Below are positions 45,611 through 58,799 of a DNA stretch of 64,000 nucleotides, in pieces. The stretch is from contig JACMZG010000008.1 in NCBI GenBank assembly GCA_018340805.1, positions 75,082,389 to 75,146,388 on the forward strand, in the 5' to 3' direction. Position 1 is the stretch's first letter. Every line of letters starts with the position of its first letter. Both the position numbers and the translations under genes were made by a program. The notes under the pieces were generated by a model, which searched no databases, was not told the origin of the DNA, and saw only the letters and a list, made by a program, of their open reading frames with translations. This stretch comes from Microvelia longipes (lineage: Eukaryota; Arthropoda; Insecta; Hemiptera; Veliidae).

Positions 45611-47972
45611 TTTATCTGGTAGCGAACTCCTACTAGCCCTCTCTCGTGGGAGGCTTTTGCTTTGCAAGAAGTATCAACATAGATATTACTGTTGTGTCTA
45701 GAATTGCCGCCTTTTACTTTTTACATATATTGCCTTGCATTAATTAGTTAATTTAGAAAATACACCGGAGGTTTAGAATTCCATCTAAAAGGTTACTAAA
45801 TTCAAAATCACTAGCTTTATTTAAGTGTTAGTCATTCCCAGTATTAGTTGGTTAGTCTCATAAAGTAATACAGAATAACTCTAAAAATTTATTTATTAAA
45901 CTGTTTTTCAATAAATGAACTTTATTGAATGTCCCAAAAACCTTTTGTCTGAAAGCTATAGTTAAATATCAGGCTATTCTGTGTACCATGTGTCATCATG
46001 AATTTTATTATATTTTTACTATTCCTTGCATGAAAACAACTTTAACAAACAAACCTGATATAACTAAAATTTTGCCGTAAATATTAAAAAAATCAAATGA
46101 ATCAAAATTTTGTCAAATCTCCCATATAGCTACACATTTTCCGAACACATTGTTTGGAAATTTTGAATAGCCTGAAACCCCCTTTGAACATCTCAATGTT
46201 CACTTACTAGCAGAAGATTAATTTATTTAGATTGCCTTCATTCTCTTATTTGTTCCAGAACATTTCTTGTACACTTTTCCATTGTTGTCCATACCTTACT
46301 CACTCCGAGCTACTAATTAGATTTACCAATTTGGTTTTTTCCTTTTTAGTTTAGAATTTTACATTGGTTAAGAACTCTGTGCTTACTTCAAAACGATTTT
46401 AACTTATTAAGAATTTAATTATTTTTTAACTTTTGTTAAAAACTACCTTTTTGTTGTTTTAGCTTACTCCTAATTTATTTATTTTCTTATAATTTTGTAC
46501 AGATTTTTTTAAATAACATTTTTTTATACATTAACCTCCCGAATTGCTAAATCTTGTCTCCCCCATACACAGCCAAGGCTTGTGGGATTGCTTATTGTTT
46601 TTATATTTTTATACAATTTGTATTTTTTTTATTTATGAAAATCGTATTAAAAATATTTCACTTTTTTGCAATTAAGGTTTTGATTATTGAATTAGATGTA
46701 ATTCTAGTGCTTTGATGAGTACTGTCAACTTAAAGAAATAATAAACAGAATGAATAAAACACCTTGCTTTGTTCACTCACCTTACCTTTTTGAAAAATTA
46801 AAGCAGGACAAAGTCACATTTTTATGAACATCATCTTAGCATTTTAACACTAACACTCAACAAAGACTACCAACATAAAACAAAGAAAAACATCACAATA
46901 GTGTCAGAAGGTATATTTACATTTATTTTTTGTAACATCTTTCATTTATTTTGTTTCTAGTTTATAATCTAACAACATTACATTTTATATATATTTTAGT
47001 GCAAATTACAACAACCATTTGCAAAAAAAATTAAAAGAAACAAAAATATTTGACTTAAAATAACTATAATAATTTATTTAAACAAGATATTAATATAAAT
47101 AAATAAAATATATAGTTTGAAGATCTTAATATGTCATGATAGATAGTTATCATATTAAGAGTTTGTTTGTAGTAAAAACAACAATTTATACTATTAACAA
47201 CACTGAAGTTATAACAATTTATACATTCCGTTTAGTGAGGTGAAAAATCAGAAATAGGAAAAATTAAGAAGAATTTAACTATTACTATTTGAAAAAAGGA
47301 TTACTCTATGAGCTTTATTTATAAGATAAGGGGCTTATAAGAAGGAAATTTTAACAACGTAATTATAATGCACCACAAAATAACTAGGCGGACTTAGGAC
47401 AGGGGGGGGAGTAAATCTCTCCTGAATATTAAAATCCCTTAATCTTATTAAAATCCTTTTTATATCCTCCAAGATTGTAAAACAAGACTTAAACTTGTCC
47501 AAGAAAAAGAAGGTTAAGTCCCCTACTTTTTCAGAGAGTTTGCTTTTGACTAGTTAAATCAACAACTTTTTCTAAGAACCACATACAAAAGAAGTTGGAG
47601 AAAGAGTTTGATAAGGTCCAAACCGAACAATTTTTCAGTCTCAAGTTTAAATGAGTCTTATAAGTCCACAAACAAACTCCAATCAAATTTATATATCTTC
47701 CCTTTCATGTCAAATGTAGATAAATAGAATAAATAAACACTTCTTATACTATTAAATCTATATTTTTAAGTTTTTAGGATAGTAAATAATTGGTGTTTTC
47801 ATTTTTTTAAAGTATAGAAAAAAAATAATAATTAACAAGGAAGGGAAAATCTAAATTTTTAAGTATAAAAAATGAAATAATTGACTAATATCTTTTGATA
47901 AAAGTAAATACTGATAAAAATATTATCCAAGGACTAGTCCACAATTTGGTTTCCGATTCCAACTGAATAGTA
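45611..47972. other. AT-rich DNA, nothing recognised
   Basis: No exon, RNA gene or element boundary found in about 2.4 kb. Confidence 0.35.
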
Positions 47973-48150
47973 TATTCTCAAGAATATAAATATTATAACC
48001 TAAATTCTCAAGAATATAATATATAAACCTATAATATTATAACCTATATTTCAGAATATAAAATTAAGCTATATTTCAAGAATATAAGTATTATAACCTA
48101 TATTCTCAAGAATATAAATATTATAAGCTATATTCTCAAAATTATAAATA
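47973..48150. repeat. Short minisatellite, ~30-bp unit
   Basis: Five to six copies of TCTCAAGAATATAAATATTA + TAACCTATAT with deletions. Confidence 0.85.
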
Positions 48151-48499
48151 TTTTATTAAATTTAAATGAACATACAGATCTAAAACATGCATATGTAACC
48201 GTTTTTATTATAACCTTTGAGGAAGGTAAAATTGGAAGTGCCTTGTGGACTGGGCCTGAATGAGATAATTTTTCATTTAACATGTTAGTTTTACTCATCT
48301 CATCATGATATCATTAAGACCAACAATTTAACTTAACAAAATTGTTCACTCGTAATAAATTTATAATATTTTATGTAGAAACTGCCAAACATAGTAAATA
48401 AGTCTAATAACTTTTTTCATTTTAAGCAGGCAATGCAATATTAAGGTTGTTTTTTTCAGGTTGTTTTACAAACAACCTGAATTGTAAAAATAATGTTTA

Positions 48500-48690
48500 A
48501 AGAATAATTGATACATTAACTCATTTATCTCATGTGTTGAAATATAAATGATACAATAACTCATTTATCTTAGGCGTTGAAATAAAAACAATACATAACT
48601 CATTTATTTTGGGTTGAAATAAAAACGATACCATAACTCATTTATCTTATGAACTGAAATAAAAAGGACACACTAACTAATTTTATATTT
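48500..48690. repeat. Short minisatellite, ~44-bp unit
   Basis: About four copies of a unit containing TAACTCATTTATCTTA, then GTTGAAATAAAAACGATAC, with drift. Confidence 0.8.
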
Positions 48691-49755
48691 TGCGATTAAA
48701 TCAAAGTTTAGAAAGAAACTTAAGATGTATGTTAAGTTAATACTCAGACTTCTCTAATTATATAAAATAGCACTTCATATCTTCTTAAATTCAGTTAAGT
48801 TGTCTAAATTTTAGCATTTGGTTTATACCACACCTGCTTAAAGTATTTTCAATATCAAATAATTATGGTAAAAGTAATTTTGAAACAATTAAATCATACA
48901 ATTTGGCAATTAAATACATCAATATTAGTAATTATTGAATAGCTTATTTGCTTTTAGCTTATCAAGATGTGAACAGTTGTCGATAAAACAGCAAAAAAAG
49001 TAACTTTTAAAACATAAATAAAAATTAATCGACTTAAAACAAATCTCTTGAACGTAATCAAAAAATATTATTTTATTACAATTATTATATCACTGTTTTT
49101 ATAAACAAAAAAAAAATTACATCAATTTGCATAAGTTATAATATTTTTGAACAAAAACACATTTTAATAAACAAAGAATTGCAAATATTTTAATACAAAA
49201 TAATAATGAATATTAAATCATAATATCAATAAATAATTAATAATCGATAATAAATAGAGATATATAATGAAATGAAATAGAAAAAGCATTTGTAAGTTTA
49301 TTTAAAAGTGATCAAATTAAGCCAGTATGCACCGCCGGCTCTACATTATACTATTTATTAAATCTACTTTACATTAATACAATATTTTAATGATACTAAT
49401 GCCCATTAAAGATAAATCGCAATATAGTACCAGATACTAGTAAATTAAAAAGTACTTTTATAGTAAGCTGCAATCGTAATTATGTGTTTTTTTTTGTATG
49501 TTTTACAAATTAAAAATACAACAAAATAGACTAGTGATGTTTTTTTTAAAAATTATATGGGAGTTTAATTGTAAGTTGTCTTTTAAAGGAATTTTTTCAT
49601 TGTTCAATGTAATGGAGAATTCAGTTCAACAATTCTCAACCCTTGGATTGCAGAAAATTAGTGTTCAATTGCAAGAAAATTAATTATAAAATATATTATT
49701 TTTATTTCAATAAAATTACAAAAAAATTAAGTATACTTTAAAAAAAAAAAAAATA

Positions 49756-49796
<41 letters not shown>

Positions 49797-50564
49797 TAAT
49801 TAAATTTATTTTCTGGTTTAATCAGGTTTCAACCTAACACAGTTCATTATGATTAAACTTGTAAGCAAATAATCATTACCTATTATAGTAATACAGTACT
49901 CTGAAAGTACCTGTTTTGTTAATTATTTTGGTCATAATTCAAATTCTAACAAAATACTAAGCCTGTAAAACTTGGTCATATTAAAGTGTAATAATTTGTG
50001 TACAGCGCAGTTACCATTAAATTTTTAGGATCACCGACCAAAGGCTGAGAAACGTTGAATTTGGATATTCATAATTTTACAAAACAAATAAAAAAAATAA
50101 AGTAAACCAAAATATCTACCTTAAAGTAGGTTAAAATAGGAATTAATTTGGTACTTATTCAACTATTACATTTAGAATATTATTGCATTAACTGATTCCG
50201 ACTATTAAACTGATACACATTCAATTTAACAAAAATTACAAATAAGGTCAAAGAATATACACTTTAAACACAAGTTCTCATCCAAAAAATAGAAAAAAGT
50301 TATTACATATTTTTATTAAAAGTCAAAACAGGACATAGTAGGATTAAAAAATTAATTTTTGAGATCAAAGAGGCAACAATAAGATTTTTTGATGAAATTA
50401 AAAATAAGTTAAATTAATTATAACAACATAATCAACCATATAGGAAATGATTGATAGGAACTGAATTGTTTGGAATTTGATTTGAAGTAAAATTTAGGAT
50501 CACATAATGATCAGATAATTCATTAATAAGGACACAAAGGAAATTTTTTCATCCGTTGACAAAT
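48691..50564. other. AT-rich DNA with one (TA)n tract
   Basis: TA tract at about 49753-49791. A 61-codon frame at 49498-49683 matches nothing recognisable and has no splice or start context worth noting, so it is not called. Confidence 0.35.
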
Positions 50565-50746
50565 ATTATAGTATGACACACTGTTAAAATCAGCTGACAG
50601 CGTGGGAAAATAGTCTTGAGGAACCAATGAGGTTGGCCTGCTATGAAATTATAGGTGTAGTTTGACATTCAGGACCAACCTCATTGGGTCTCTCACATTA
50701 TATTCCCATGCTATCAACTGATCTTAACTGTGTGTCCTACTATAAT
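50565..50746. mobile_element. MITE family P, copy 1 (182 bp)
   Basis: ATTATAGTATGACACACTGT at the left and its inverted equivalent ending at 50746 make TIRs extending over about 70 bp (ATCAGCTGACAGCGTGGGAA, CCAATGAGGTTGG and complements). The copy at 63025-63202 matches throughout. The element is almost all TIR, with a short spacer. Confidence 0.85.
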
Positions 50747-51640
50747 ACTAGTAAATATATGCGTGGAAACATAAATATATCAAGTGAGGAATGTGAGGTC
50801 ATCATTTACAGGATATGCATCACATTAAATATCACCTCTAAACAAGAAAATACCTCTACCAGGTGAGACATAAGAGCAGATTGAAGAATAAAACTGTTTT
50901 TTATAAAATAATCACAGTTTTATTGCACAGGATGGAAACTTTTAGATGCACCAGAATTAAACACTTAAAGATAAGGAGAAAGCATGGTCCTAGACTATTG
51001 AAAATGCTCTCTAACCCCTAGTAAATAGACCATTGTGAGCTCAAATTTACCATTGATTATTTGGTAACTCAATATGGTGATTTCATTACCAATTTTAGAA
51101 AGTTTGAAAAGTTAAATAATTCAGTAATATTGCTAATATTACAAACTCCATTAAATCCTAAGAAATTTTAAACTAATATTACCATATTCTGATAATGTTT
51201 CATCGATGTATTGATTGACATAAAAGATTTTCCTAAAACAATTTCTTTTCGTGGTTTTGAATGAAAAATTACCAGAATACGGAATTATTAGTATAACATT
51301 TATCAGAATTAAGTAGGCAATATTACAGCATACTCTTATTTAACTTTCAAAAATTGCCATATTTGCGTAACAGTTTAAAGGGACTATAGAGCATTTGCAA
51401 AAGTTTAAGACCATATTTTCCCTTATTTTTAAGGATATCATTTTGGTGCATCTGCATTGTTTCATCCCGTATAACAAATTTCTAATAAAAAATCTACCTT
51501 TAGCTTATCTTAAGAAGTCATATGATAGTCAAATAAATATAGCCTCATTTAAAATATCAGGATTGTATACATCTTTAAAACTTTTTAGCATAAAATTGCC
51601 TTTTAAACATTATGTTGTTAACTTACTATTTTCTATCAAC
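50747..51640. other. AT-rich DNA, nothing recognised
   Basis: An 85-codon frame at 51395-51652 has AT-rich codons only and runs into the degenerate tandem repeat that follows. Not called as a gene. Confidence 0.35.
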
Positions 51641-51930
51641 ATTTTATTATAAAACTGTTCACCAACTCTTTAATCTAAACTTTTAAGAAAAAAGTGGTTC
51701 ACCTATTTTTTTTGTCTAAACTTTTAAACATTAAGTTTTTAACCTACTCCTTTCTCTCAACTTTATAACATTGGATTGCTAACTTAATCTTCTGTCAAAA
51801 CTTTTAAGCGTTAAGTTGTTAACCTACTCTCTACTCTACTAACTTTTTATTATCAGACATTTCACCTACTTTTTAATCTAAGCTTTTAAGCATAAGGTAG
51901 TTAACCAAATCTTTTGTCTATACTCATTTG
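51641..51930. repeat. Degenerate tandem repeat, ~50-bp unit
   Basis: About six diverged copies of a CTAAACTTTTAAGCATTAAG + TTGTTAACCTACTCTTT type unit. Confidence 0.7.
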
Positions 51931-53144
51931 TCGAAGGATTAGCTCGCTCATATCACCTGCTTCTACTATGTACTGCATAACTTCAACTAAAAATTACATC
52001 ATATATTTATCTTTTACTACATTTCAAAAGATAAAATAGACAGAAAAGTAGAAAAAAATGAAACAGTTATACAGTGCAGATAAATATCATATACAACTAA
52101 TATTTCAATATATCTATGCTACAACTTTAAGCAATTTAATTTTTTCCACTAAAGTTGTGCATAATAATAATTATCTAGCATCATTTTTGCACCAGCACTA
52201 TTTATTTATTTTTATATAGAGACAAATAAATTAATGGTAAATATTAATATAATACATAAATCTAGAGATTCTAAGATTAATAATTACTTCATTTTGTTTA
52301 TATACACATAAAATATTAATTGTGAACTCTAAACAAAACTTACCAGAGACACAATAAAATATCTTTTTTTTAATTAAAAATTGATAAAAAGAAAAAAAGC
52401 AAATGTACACTTTTTGTTTAGTTTAATTAATGGAATGTACATTTAAAACTAAATAGTAATAATAATAACATGACAAAGTGTTTTTCCTCACACATTTTTT
52501 TAATAATTTAATAAGACAAAATTATTATTCTTAATAATTTTGACCCATTACTTCTTCTTGTGATATTGTCTAGTAAAAGTCTTTTTTAATTAAAAATAAT
52601 TAATTTAATTAAACATTTTTAATTATTTTTTTAAATAAATTCTTAATTAATAATTTTAATTAAAAAGTACAATAGTGAGGTACGAAACATAATAAGTTTA
52701 TTTCTAAAAAGAGATTTGGGTTAAAAAATTATATATATTCCTGCAACACTAAATAAAATTAATCTCCGATTAGATTGATAAATATATTAAATAGGTAGTA
52801 TAAATGTCAAAATATTTATTTAGTTTTAAAAAAATAAATGAGTCCCAAAGAATAAATATTGTACTTTTATTTATTTGCCTGAGGAAGACAAAATATAACA
52901 TTTATACTGACCCATAACAATAAATAAATATTTCTTTCAACAAATATACATTACGTTAGTTTGTAGAGTAATCAAGAAAAATCATCATCAAAAAGTTTAT
53001 TATAATGGATATTAAATGTATAATAGTATTTGGGAGCTGGGATCTAGGGGCTGAATACGAATAGGTAGGAATTACAGCAGATTTGTGACTGTCTCAAGAT
53101 TTACAAGACATTTAATCCATATAATATGTTATAATATTTGGTGT

Positions 53145-53147
<3 letters not shown>
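51931..53147. other. AT-rich DNA, nothing recognised
   Basis: Only low-complexity AT sequence; no exon or element boundary found. Confidence 0.35.

Positions 53148-53234
<87 letters not shown>
53148..53234. repeat. (TA)n microsatellite
   Basis: About 86 bp of uninterrupted TA. Confidence 0.95.
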
Positions 53235-53236
<2 letters not shown>

Positions 53237-54029
53237 GCGTGTTTGTGTAAGTATGTATTTAAATAAAGTGATTTAAGACACAAAATCCAACTATTGTTTA
53301 AACAAATATTTCCAAACGTTTTGATTGGAACGTTATAATTAATCCTTAATTATAACTAAGGATAATCTTTTAAAAAGTATGTTAAATTTTTAACACAGGA
53401 AATATTCTATGAATATTATTAGTAGTGATGTAAAAGATTAGACGTACTTTAATACTTAGCATCAGAAAAAAACTATTCTGCCTAAATACGTTTTAAAAAG
53501 GCATAGAATTACATTATTTCCCAAGGAAATTATCTGAAAATATTAATTTTGATCATATTAATAATATTAAATTTTGAAAATTCCGGAAATTTTTTAAACT
53601 GAGAGCATCAAGAGAGCTAAATTTTGTGCCCAAACCCTTTAAAGACTAAGCCTCGTAAGTTCATCAAAAATAAAAATTCAGTTACATTAAAGCCACTGTA
53701 AGTTGTAGCCCAAAAAGATGCTATCTTGTCGTACAACACCCAACTAAATTATCTACATTTATCAAATAATTATATTTATATTATATCACACAATTATAAT
53801 ATTATAATTATATATAAATATATTATATATATAATACAAATCCTAATATAATTTTCATAAAGGTTAACAATTAAATGTAACAATTTCATTTCGTTTTTTT
53901 TAAATATAACCTTTTTTTAAAAAGATTTTATAATTTTTTTAATATTCATATTGTTTTCAAGCAGCAAAATATAGAGATAAAACATGATTAAATGGGTAAG
54001 AATTAAAATAATAGTTTAAGTGTTATAAT

Positions 54030-54240
54030 AAAGCATGTCAAAAATTACAATTTTGAATACCATAATATTAAAAGCATGTCAAAAATCACAATTTTGAATG
54101 CTATAATATTAAAAGCATGTCAAAAATCACAATTTTGAAAGCCATAATATTAAAAGCATGTCAAAATTACAATTTTAGATGCCAGAATATAAAAAGCATG
54201 CCAAAAATTACAATCTTGGATGCCAGAATATAAAATTTGA
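54030..54240. repeat. Minisatellite, ~41-bp unit
   Basis: Five copies of AAAGCATGTCAAAAATCACA + ATTTTGAATGCTATAATATT, the last ones more diverged. Confidence 0.9.
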
Positions 54241-54471
54241 ACACTTGGTTATTTAAAATTTTCTAAATCTTGACTACACAAGGGGAGTATATATATTGAG
54301 GGTTCACATAGAGAGCTTGCTTTACTATAATATTTACATTTATTTTTATTTAGGTTTACATTTTTGTAAAAAGTTCTATGCACTTTATGATAAAATATTA
54401 TATCATTAATTGAATAAAGTCTCCATGTTAACATAAACTAGTGAAAAATAATTATTAACTAGTTTTTAATT

Positions 54472-54477
54472 ATATAT

Positions 54478-54532
<55 letters not shown>

Positions 54533-54556
54533 ATATATATATATATATATATATTA
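54472..54556. repeat. (TA)n microsatellite
   Basis: TA tract of about 85 bp with a few TAA interruptions. Confidence 0.9.
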
Positions 54557-55852
54557 TTATAAAAATATTTAATTATAATTAGTAATTATTGTTATTTTGC
54601 CTCCAATTCCAAAACAAGTTATAAAAACAAATTAATTTAATTTTTTTATTCTGGAAGATATTATTAGTTTATTTATTTTATTGCATAATCTTAAAGTAAA
54701 AGAGACAAAATGTAGTTTTTCAAGAAAATTTACCTTATTTCACGCATTACAAATACGTATATCTATTTTCTAAAATCTGTATTATTTAGGATCTAAGTAA
54801 ATATTTGTTTTAGATTGATTTCAAACCCTTTATAACAAAGCTCTATGTCTTTGCTATAGCTCTATGCTTTATAAACTGATAAGCTTACTCAATTTTGATA
54901 AGCCTGGTTAGTAAATAACAATGTAATTTTTAAGTTTAAACTTGTTATATTATAAGTTCACCGAATTCAAAATAAGGTATTTGCATTAATTTTATGTAAC
55001 CCACTATATATATATTATACTTTCAAGATATAGCAGGAATCAAAAACATAAATTCAAAATGTTGATCGGGCTGAAAAAAGTCCTAAAGACCTGGGGTATG
55101 ACATACTCAGTCTTCTTAAGAATCATAGACTTCTCTCACTCACTTGATCTCATATCCTTATGATTACACTAATCGTGTTTTCTCCCCACTCCCACACCCA
55201 TTCCCTCTTTCTAATTTATTAATTTATCACTTCTATAATTTAAGAATAAGCAAAACAACTTTAATACACCCTAATTTCATTTTTTAGACATTTTATTATT
55301 TTAACCGAACCAATAAAATAATAATGCAAATACTGCATAATCAAACCGGTCTCATAGTAATGTACTACATACAGACAGATCAATCATCCAACATCCTATT
55401 TGTTTTTAAACATTATTATCGAATACTTTAACATTAACACTTGTTAATTCTGCAATATCCTTTATGGTTAAAAAAACACAGTTTACGAGTGACATTTCAA
55501 CTATTCTGGTCATAATCATAAAAATAGTAAAAAGTTGTTTGCCGTGTAGGAAAGAAAAGACGGATTTCATTTTTATATTTCATACTATGATGTTTTTTAA
55601 CGTTTTTTCTTTAGATTAATTTTTATATGCTTATGAACAGAACTAAACACCTAAAGGATACAATTACCAAAATAACATACAATCCAGGGTAAAAATAACA
55701 TTATTTGAAGCTGTTTTAATTGTAACAATTAAATAATTGTTACAAGTATTATTAACTTAAGTAGCTTAATATAAAAATTGTAAAATTGGAGACAATATTC
55801 AATTAAATGACATCTATAGTGAACTATTGAAACGTTAGGCCTTAGAAGAGAA
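54557..55852. other. Downstream flank of the dynamin gene, including probable 3' UTR
   Basis: AT-rich. Minus-strand AATAAA-type hexamers occur near 55293 and 55214, about 0.55-0.65 kb past the distal dynamin stop codon, and could end the longer 3' UTR. Nothing else is recognised. Confidence 0.35.
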
Positions 55853-55967
55853 TTACTTGAAGCGAGAGGTGAAAGCGTTGGCTAACTCGTTGACAGCAGC
55901 CTGAGTAACCATCTTGCCCACTTCTTGTTGAACCCTCTGAGGTATTTGTATTTGTGGCCCTCCGCGC
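55853..55967 (-). CDS. shi: Dynamin, distal alternative terminal exon (long C-terminus)
   Basis: Dynamin is the large GTPase that severs endocytic vesicles; its C-terminal proline-rich domain recruits SH3 proteins. This exon begins after GGATTTGGTAG (acceptor AG at 55969-55968), with a TGCTAAC branch-point-like site about 30 bp upstream. The preceding exon ends with TC, so the first base G completes Ser (TCG). The frame then reads RGGPQIQIPQRVQQEVGKMV, TQAAVNELANAFTSRFK and TAA. This is an extended, partly helical tail added to the proline-rich domain, in the manner of the longer shibire isoforms known in Drosophila. The splice phase agreement across a 6.2-kb intron is the main support. Confidence 0.85.
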
Positions 55968-56253
55968 CTACCAAATCCACACAACCAGGCGTTAGCATTT
56001 ACATTCATACGTAAATCAACACACATTAAGCATAAATAATAATGATGAAGTATTAGAAAAGAAAAAAAGTATGACAAACAAACCATCACCAAAAATTATT
56101 AAGATTAATTACGATGCAAACAACACTAAAAAATGTTACATACAGTATTATAATTAGTATCAAAACAAATCTATCAAAAAATAAAGTATACTTATTAAAT
56201 CAAATCCAGCTTTTAACCTAAATGGTCATCATCAGAACCGGAAAGAAGAATAT

Positions 56254-56256
<3 letters not shown>

Positions 56257-56340
<84 letters not shown>

Positions 56341-56360
56341 ATATGTGTGTGTGTGTGTGT
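56257..56360. repeat. (TA)n(GT)n microsatellite in a dynamin intron
   Basis: TA tracts separated by TATTATA interruptions, ending in (GT)n at about 56343-56360. Confidence 0.95.
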
Positions 56361-56960
56361 AAATGAGTATGTCATAATATTACAAAATCAGAGGGGCTAG
56401 AGTATTTAAGCTCTTAAGGGTTATTCATTTCTAAACCACAGTTTATTACAGTATTTTATTGTCACCAGGATGAAACAGCAAAATAAGTAATGTGATTACA
56501 AAAACTTGAATAACTTTTGATGTACTGATGGTACAAAAATCATTTTGTACTTAAATGTATAGCAAAAAATACTGCCTTAAAATATTACTGCAAATGTATT
56601 AGTATAAGAATAAAAAATGTTTGTCGAGATCTTGCAAAATATTCTTAAAATGTTCCGTCATTTTAAGAAACTAAAATGACTTATGGTACATACATTTGGA
56701 CTAATTTTCATTAAATTGATGCCAAATTTTCGACTCAAAACATTTCTAGACCTTATTTTGGCAAACATTAACTGAAAATAAAAAAAATAACTGTGTTGAA
56801 ATAAATCAACCCTAAAACCCGAGTTTTCGAAAATAACCACCTTTAGTCTGACCCAACCTGGTCTATAAAAAGTCAAAACAATGCTGTTTGCAACTAAATC
56901 AATCTGGATGTAAAATAATATGAAAACAGTTAATCAACACAATATACCTCAGAGGTTTAG

Positions 56961-56966
56961 TTTATT
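56961..56966 (-). promoter_or_regulatory. Candidate poly(A) signal of the short dynamin isoform
   Basis: AATAAA on the minus strand, about 180 bp past the proximal stop codon at 57145. This distance is normal for a 3' UTR. Confidence 0.4.
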
Positions 56967-57144
56967 TTAAACAAACAAAAAATTACTGAACATAGAGTTA
57001 ACTTGTTACATGACATTTAATTACACAAATTATTATTCTGTATTAATTTAAACGAACAAAAATTTGATGAAAATTACAGAGGCTTTTACATGTTTGATTT
57101 GGTGTTAGACGAGGGGAGAGCAAGTGGCAAAGAAACGATGCCGC

Positions 57145-57154
57145 TTAGCGCCTT
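57145..57154 (-). CDS. shi: Dynamin, proximal alternative terminal exon (short C-terminus SRR)
   Basis: TTTGTATAATTTTCAG (acceptor AG at 57156-57155) is followed by A AGG CGC TAA. Joined to the proline-rich exon ending in TC, it gives Ser-Arg-Arg-stop. A dynamin isoform ending in LPSRR is what I recall of fly shibire, so this short end has a direct counterpart. The coding part is only 10 bp, which is why it is invisible to ORF searches; the rest of the exon would be 3' UTR. It lies between the proline-rich exon and the distal exon, so the choice between them would be by competing 3' acceptors coupled to poly(A) site choice. Confidence 0.75.
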
Positions 57155-57159
57155 CTGAA

Positions 57160-57904
57160 AATTATACAAAAACACACGGACGTATCAACAAACAACGATA
57201 CACTCAAGCATCGACACAAAGCAATCACTAGACAAAGTTACAACCAAACAAATAATATCTACTAATTATTATTTTTAGTATTAGTCTCCATTGTTTTATG
57301 CATATTATTTTACGGACACTAGATGGAACGGAATAAATTCAAACAAATTACTTAATCAAAAACGATATTTTGCCTTTATTAGGAATCAAATTTATTAGAT
57401 AAATAAATAAGAAAAGAAATTAAAACATAATGAAATAAAATCAAAGATAAAATAATAAGCGGATAATTCATAAATGAATAAGTTTTCTTTAGTTAAATGA
57501 TAAATAATCAAACAGAGATCACTGCTTAAAGTGACATTGTTTTTGTCAATAAACAAATATTCACAAAGGAAATTAAACTTTACATTTCAAAAAACTCATT
57601 CATATTATAGAAAACGTTTCAGTGAGAAAAGTTTTCAATTCTTTGTTAAATTTTTTAGGGGCAAATTTGGAATATGCCTTGTGATTCCTAATAAAGGCGA
57701 AATATCGTTTTTGATGAAGTAATTAGTTTGAATTTATTCCATCCCCAAGTGTCCAAAAAATAATATATCTACTAATGTTTTTTGTCAAATAATGATGTAC
57801 AACATGTTTGATTAATAAACCGTTTTAACAGATAAAATAATCCAAAACCAGAGAGAATTTTAATTTATTTTAAGATTTACATTTAAAAATAAATAAATTA
57901 GGTA
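57160..57904. other. Dynamin intron, AT-rich
   Basis: 57260-57330 and 57660-57760 contain inverted, related sequence (AATTTATTCCATCCCCAAGTGT vicinity at 57730 and GACACTAGATGGAACGGAAT at 57315), suggesting a fold-back or TIR element spanning about 57300-57760. No gene. Confidence 0.4.
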
Positions 57905-58690
57905 CAGTGTACCTCAAAACTTTTCCACTCCATTCTCAATACTTATGGAATACCTGGTGATACCATGGAAATCATCTAAGTTATATTGCAGTACCTCTTT
58001 ACACAGTAATAATATCCGTTTTATTCCCAGCGGTCACTTATCCAGGTACTGACCACCATCGATGCTGCTTAAATTTAGTGATTCAACAAAAACCATAGAT
58101 ATACTAGCCATGTAGAAATGAAACTTAGTGTAATTATTTATTACATAAAGTGATACACTTGTTCTAAGTTACAACTCAACTGGATTTTTCAAACCATTTT
58201 TAAAAAATTTATACTTTTATATTTATAAATTTATATTTTTATCATTCGATAAAAATTTAAGTAATGGTGATGAGATGACACTAAGCAAATTAGTTTTTTT
58301 ACGCAAGTCCTATAAGCGTGCTACATTTCAATTCCATTAGAACATTTTTTCTCATTTTATGAATTTACATAATTTATGCCGAGGGAACCGAAGCATTCGA
58401 CTGAGGAAGTTAATTGCAAGGGGGAAAATAGCATTTTACTCTAAAGGTGTAATCTCCAGACATTAATGTCATCATCTTATTATTTTTATATTCTTATTTC
58501 CATATGTTTCATTGTATTTTATTCTAATGTTTTTGTGTAGGACCCCCATATTAAATTTTGGGAGTGCTACCCTCATAAAAAAAAAGTTATTGCTCCAAAC
58601 AGCTTCTCTTGGCCTAAAACAAATTTTGAGCCAATAAAAATTTTTTTTTTGGTCAGGTCCCATTTATAAATTTTTAAATTGATAAATTTC
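57905..58690. repeat. Family B fragment joined to family A
   Basis: 57905-58370 matches the 5S-like and middle parts of family B. 58375-58690 matches family A at 3690-3970 (CCGAGGGAACCGAAGCATT, a GGGAGTGC block). The junction near 58372 is abrupt. Confidence 0.6.
58021..58085 (-). other. 5S rRNA-like segment
   Basis: On the minus strand: TTGAATCACTAAATTTAAGC + AGC, then GTGGTCAGTACCTGGATAAG + TGACCGCTGGGAATAAAAC. The C-box-like part (GGTCAGTACCTGGAT, GTGACC, GCTGGGAATA) is very close to 5S rRNA. Confidence 0.7.
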
Positions 58691-58700
58691 TGCTAAAAAA

Positions 58701-58790
58701 TACGGGCCTTCGGCCCGTAGCCGCTACGCGGCATTGGCCCACCGGGCCGCTTCGCGGCCCGGGGGCCTCCCTGTGGCCGCTTCGCGGCAC
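58701..58790. repeat. Cluster of four GC-rich hairpins
   Basis: In about 90 bp there are four successive palindromes: TACGGGCCTTCGGCCCGTA (58701-58719), GCCGCTACGCGGC (58721-58733), CCGGGCCGCTTCGCGG + CCCGG (58742-58762), and GCCGCTTCGCGGC (58776-58788). Three would fold with the very stable C(UUCG)G-type loop. GC content is extreme against flanks of about 25-30% GC. It lies inside a dynamin intron. No coding frame and no known element family could be named. Confidence 0.85.
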
Positions 58791-58799
58791 ATTGTTGTT

